Shown: positions 61,906 to 64,000 of the stretch, piece after piece | Numbering within the stretch: the first letter of the stretch is position 1 | How the letters are laid out: the number at the start of each line of letters is the position of its first letter | DNA from: Nonomuraea turcica | Lineage (GTDB): Bacteria > Actinomycetota > Actinomycetes > Streptosporangiales > Streptosporangiaceae | Length of the DNA stretch: 64,000 bases | Direction of reading: 5' to 3' | NCBI RefSeq assembly: GCF_030718205.1 | Contig: NZ_JAUZQF010000006.1 | Span: 124,001-188,000 of the forward strand | Notes under the pieces: model-generated | The model's database searches: none | Told to the model about the DNA's origin: nothing | The model's input: the letters and a program-made list of their open reading frames with translations, nothing else | Program-made: the position numbers and the translations under genes

Positions 61906-61977
61906 GCCCCGCGACTACCGCCCACTGTTGTGCGGGCTGCATGAGGAGCCGGGGACGGATGCGCAGGAGGGGCAAGA

Positions 61978-61999
61978 CCCCGATCAAGTTCGATGAGCC
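61978..61999 (+). repeat. 22-bp dispersed repeat, copy 2
   Basis: CCCCGATCAAGTTCGATGAG followed by CC, between the GntR gene and TolB copy 2. Compared with the third copy (63628) it differs at one position. Confidence 0.8.
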
Positions 62000-62067
62000 G
62001 GTTAAGCGGGGGTGGGCACCTCAATGCGTGTGCTGAGTCAGAAAGATCAGCCAGACCGCTGACACGG

Positions 62068-63450
62068 CGCGAACGCGCTGGCGCGTCCCCCGCGACGCTC
62101 GCACAGGAATTCGAGTCGCTAGCTTCCTCGATCTCGACGGCCTTGGCATCTACTGTGGTTACTCAGCCCCCAGGTCACAGTTGTGACCTTGGACAGCCGT
62201 CCTGTGTTTCGCCCCCTGGCGCAGGACTTTCTGACCCATGCATGTAGGCGAGCAGCCGAGGCGGAGTGCGTAGGGGGCACACGATGAACACACAGCCCAT
62301 GGCCGTGACAGGGACCACCAGCGAACAGGCGGCGGGCCCACAGAAACCCCGGGACATCACAAGAAAGATCGTCGGCCGGGTGATGATGGCCGTGCTCATG
62401 GTTGCCGTGACGGCCGTGCCGTTCATGGGCGTAACGGCGGCGCCGACCGGGCGGTGGTCCCCGGCCGCAACGGCAAGATCGCCTTCACCAGCAACCGCGA
62501 CGGCAACTTCGAGATCTACGTGATGAACGCCGACGGCACCGGGCAAACCCGTCTCACCAACAACCCCGCAAATGACAGTCAACCGGCGTGGTCGCCGGAT
62601 GGCACCAAGATCGCCTTCACCAGCAACCGCGACGGCAACTTCGAGATCTACGTCATGAACGCCGACGGCACCGGGCAAACCCGTCTCACCAACAACCCCG
62701 AAACTGACAATCAACCGGCGTGGTCGCCGGACGGCACCAAGATCGCCTTCACCAGCAACCGCGACGGCAACTCCGAGATCTACGTCATGAACGCCGACGG
62801 CACCGGGCAAACCAACCTCACCAACAACCCCGCAACTGAAGTTACACCGGCGTGGTCACCGGATGGCACCAAGATCGCCTTCACCAGCTTCCGGGACGGC
62901 AACTTCGAGATCTACGTCATGAACGCCAACGGCACCGGGCAAACCCGTCTCACCAACGACGCCGCAACTGACACCGAAGCGGCGTGGTCACCGGATGGCA
63001 CCAAGATCGCCTTCGCCAGCTTCCGGGACGGCAACTTCGAGATCTACGTCATGAACGCCAACGGCACCGGGCAAACCCGTCTCACCAACAACCCCGAAAC
63101 TGACGGTCATCCGGCGTGGTCACCGGATGGCACCAAGATCGCCTTCACCGGCAACCGGGACGGCAACGAGGAGATCTACGTGATGAACGCCAACGGCACC
63201 GCACAAACCAACCTCACCAACAACCCCAACTCTGACAGCCAGCCCGACTGGCAGGCCATCGCCGTTACCGCCCGCAAGATCAAGAGCCGCGTGACCCAGA
63301 TCCACGGCCGCAGCCAGCGCCATAGCCAGAGCCAGCGCCATAGCCAGCGCCATAGTCAGCACCATAGCCAGAGCCAGCGGCACAGCCAGCACCACCGCCA
63401 GCACCAAGGCCAGAGCCAAAGCCAGAAGATCCACATCAAATGTCCTGATC
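62068..63450 (+). repeat. Right arm of the large inverted duplication (TolB copy 2 and upstream DNA)
   Basis: Reverse-complement match to about 58780-60200. Both coding and upstream sequences correspond, including the palindrome and GAATTCGAGTCGC. Boundaries are approximate. Confidence 0.8.
62173..62188. promoter_or_regulatory. Palindrome upstream of TolB copy 2
   Basis: GGTCAC (62173-62178) and GTGACC (62183-62188) around AGTT; flanking A and T extend the arms by one pair. Same arms as at 60076-60091 with another loop. Confidence 0.65.
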
Positions 63451-63485
63451 GCAGAGGTGGCGGCTGCCGGGTCCCGGTCGGGTAA
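62284..63485 (+). pseudogene. TolB-like propeller, copy 2, frameshifted after the signal peptide
   Basis: ATG 62284 begins MNTQPMAVTGTTSEQAAGPQ and a membrane segment (VMMAVLMVAVTAVPFMGVTA), but at about 62450 the frame shifts. Alignment with copy 1 shows one base missing from a G run (ACCGGGCGGTGG against GCCGGGGCAGTGG). The propeller frame then runs from about 62454 to 63485: six 43-residue PD40 blades, a QRHSQ-rich tail and the end KIHIKCPDRRGGGCRVPVG. A GTG at 62454 could start it but has no ribosome site and no signal. Either it is inactive, or slippage restores the frame. Confidence 0.8.
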
Positions 63486-63597
63486 TCGTCTTGGCGTGCC
63501 AGGGCACGCCAGGCCGACGCCCGCCCGTCAGAGCGGGGCGCGCGGTCGCGGGCAGGTAGGCGGCAACAACTTCCCGTGAGCAGGGGACCCGGCCCCT

Positions 63598-63625
63598 CGC
63601 AGGCCGCCATGCCTGGCGGCCTGCG
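63598..63625. terminator. Hairpin downstream of TolB copy 2
   Basis: CGCAGGCCGCC (63598-63608) pairs perfectly with GGCGGCCTGCG (63615-63625) around six bases. It lies about 110 bases after the stop and could terminate TolB transcription. The 22-bp repeat follows within three bases, so it may instead be part of a mobile structure. Confidence 0.65.
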
Positions 63626-63627
63626 AA

Positions 63628-63649
63628 CCCCGATCAAGTTCGAAGAGCC
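63628..63649 (+). repeat. 22-bp dispersed repeat, copy 3
   Basis: CCCCGATCAAGTTCGAAGAG followed by CC, immediately after the hairpin. All three copies have the same orientation. Confidence 0.8.
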
Positions 63650-63802
63650 CGTATGGCAAACCCGCGATTCTAGCCCCCAAGTCAAGGTATTGGGATATTT
63701 TAGATCGCGGAGGAAAACCAAGCAGCGATGGAGACTTGCCTGGCCTGGTGTGATGGGCATCGCACCAGGTTGACAATCGTTTGATCCATCTCTGGAGCTT
63801 GA

Positions 63803-64000
63803 GTGATCCTGATCTATGCCACCTGGCAACGAGTAGCGTTAGCGGTGCTGCTGGTCCTGCCGGTCATCTTGCTCATACTGCTGATGACTCCTGCCCTGCT
63901 TGTGCTTCCGTTCTGCAAGGGCGGTCGAGAGTTCATCCTCACGTTCGTAGACAAGATCACCGCGTGGGCGCGCGTCATCGTCCCCAAGATCGATGCAAGG
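63803..64000 (+). CDS. Membrane protein, 3' end outside the window
   Basis: GTG 63803 with GGAG seven bases upstream opens 66 codons without a stop. The protein begins MILIYATWQRVALAVLLVLP and continues as a hydrophobic segment of about 30 residues (VILLILLMTPALLVLPF), then a charged part. It is probably a small membrane protein with one or two helices. Family unknown; partial. Confidence 0.6.
   Translation, partial: MILIYATWQRVALAVLLVLPVILLILLMTPALLVLPFCKGGREFILTFVDKITAWARVIVPKIDAR

Larger units (their letters stand above)
61906..62283. other. Stretch between the GntR gene and TolB copy 2
   Basis: About 380 bases. It contains the second 22-bp repeat (61978), and from about 62068 the DNA homologous to the upstream region of TolB copy 1, with the palindrome at 62173. 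I see no gene here beyond broken frames. Confidence 0.5.
63486..63802. other. Stretch after TolB copy 2
   Basis: About 315 bases. It holds a hairpin (63598-63625) and the third copy of the 22-bp repeat (63628). No gene was recognised. Confidence 0.5.

Overview
The window is high-GC DNA with actinomycete gene style: frequent GTG (and some TTG) starts, four-base ATGA/GTGA gene overlaps, and aerobic cobalamin genes. DUF397/XRE pairs, a DUF1707 protein and Tat or lipoprotein exports support this. It fits Streptosporangiaceae, possibly Nonomuraea or a close relative; the genus is an inference.

Left end (1-11 kb): two small hypothetical genes, a decayed HigB/HigA-like toxin-antitoxin pair, a TetR regulator divergent from a short-chain dehydrogenase that has lost its catalytic Ser and Tyr, and a DUF2064/methyltransferase pair. 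Next comes a five-gene operon: ribbon-helix-helix regulator, DUF4097 protein, DrrA-like ATPase, DrrB-like permease and DUF1707 protein. A perfect 14-bp inverted repeat overlaps its first start codon. A Na+/H+ antiporter and a TrkH/KtrB potassium transporter follow, behind a possible structured leader RNA.

Cobalamin region (11.5-29.3 kb): two cobalamin riboswitches control cobalt uptake (cbtB, cbtA) and an aerobic B12 pathway. The genes are a phosphatase-like gene, a ChlI/ChlD-type chelatase, cobO, cobB, cobH, cobG, cobN, a cobI-cobJ fusion, cobK, cobM, cobL, a PPOX-class gene and cobF. An ATPase gene with 15-bp upstream repeats interrupts the cluster. Two short tandem duplications (27 bp inside cobB, about 26 bp at the cobL end) look recent.

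Middle (29.4-42.9 kb): a small secreted Cys-rich protein, an ECF sigma factor with its DGPF partner, two membrane acyltransferase-like proteins, a large secreted phytase/esterase-like protein, a SnoaL-MDMPI fusion, a STAND-type ATPase regulator, a tyrosine recombinase lacking its catalytic Tyr, and an XRE/DUF397/DUF6292 group beside a perfect 15-bp inverted repeat.

Sugar and polysaccharide region (43-58.5 kb): a Tat-exported GH28 protein coupled to an unrecognised secreted protein, an amidohydrolase, a divergent enolase, a VOC protein, a GH10 xylanase with an operator-like palindrome beside its ribosome site, an autoregulated MerR gene, a PadR-controlled ABC exporter, and a sugar ABC importer. 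The C-terminal remnant of a PL8 lyase lies against the importer.

Right end (58.5-64 kb): a rearranged accessory region. A truncated serine recombinase is fused tail to tail with a secreted six-blade TolB-like gene. A second copy of that gene lies inverted about 2 kb away and carries a one-base frameshift after its signal peptide. Between them sit three overlapping genes I do not recognise and a divergent GntR-type repressor. A 22-bp repeat occurs three times around this region. This is the least explained part of the window.
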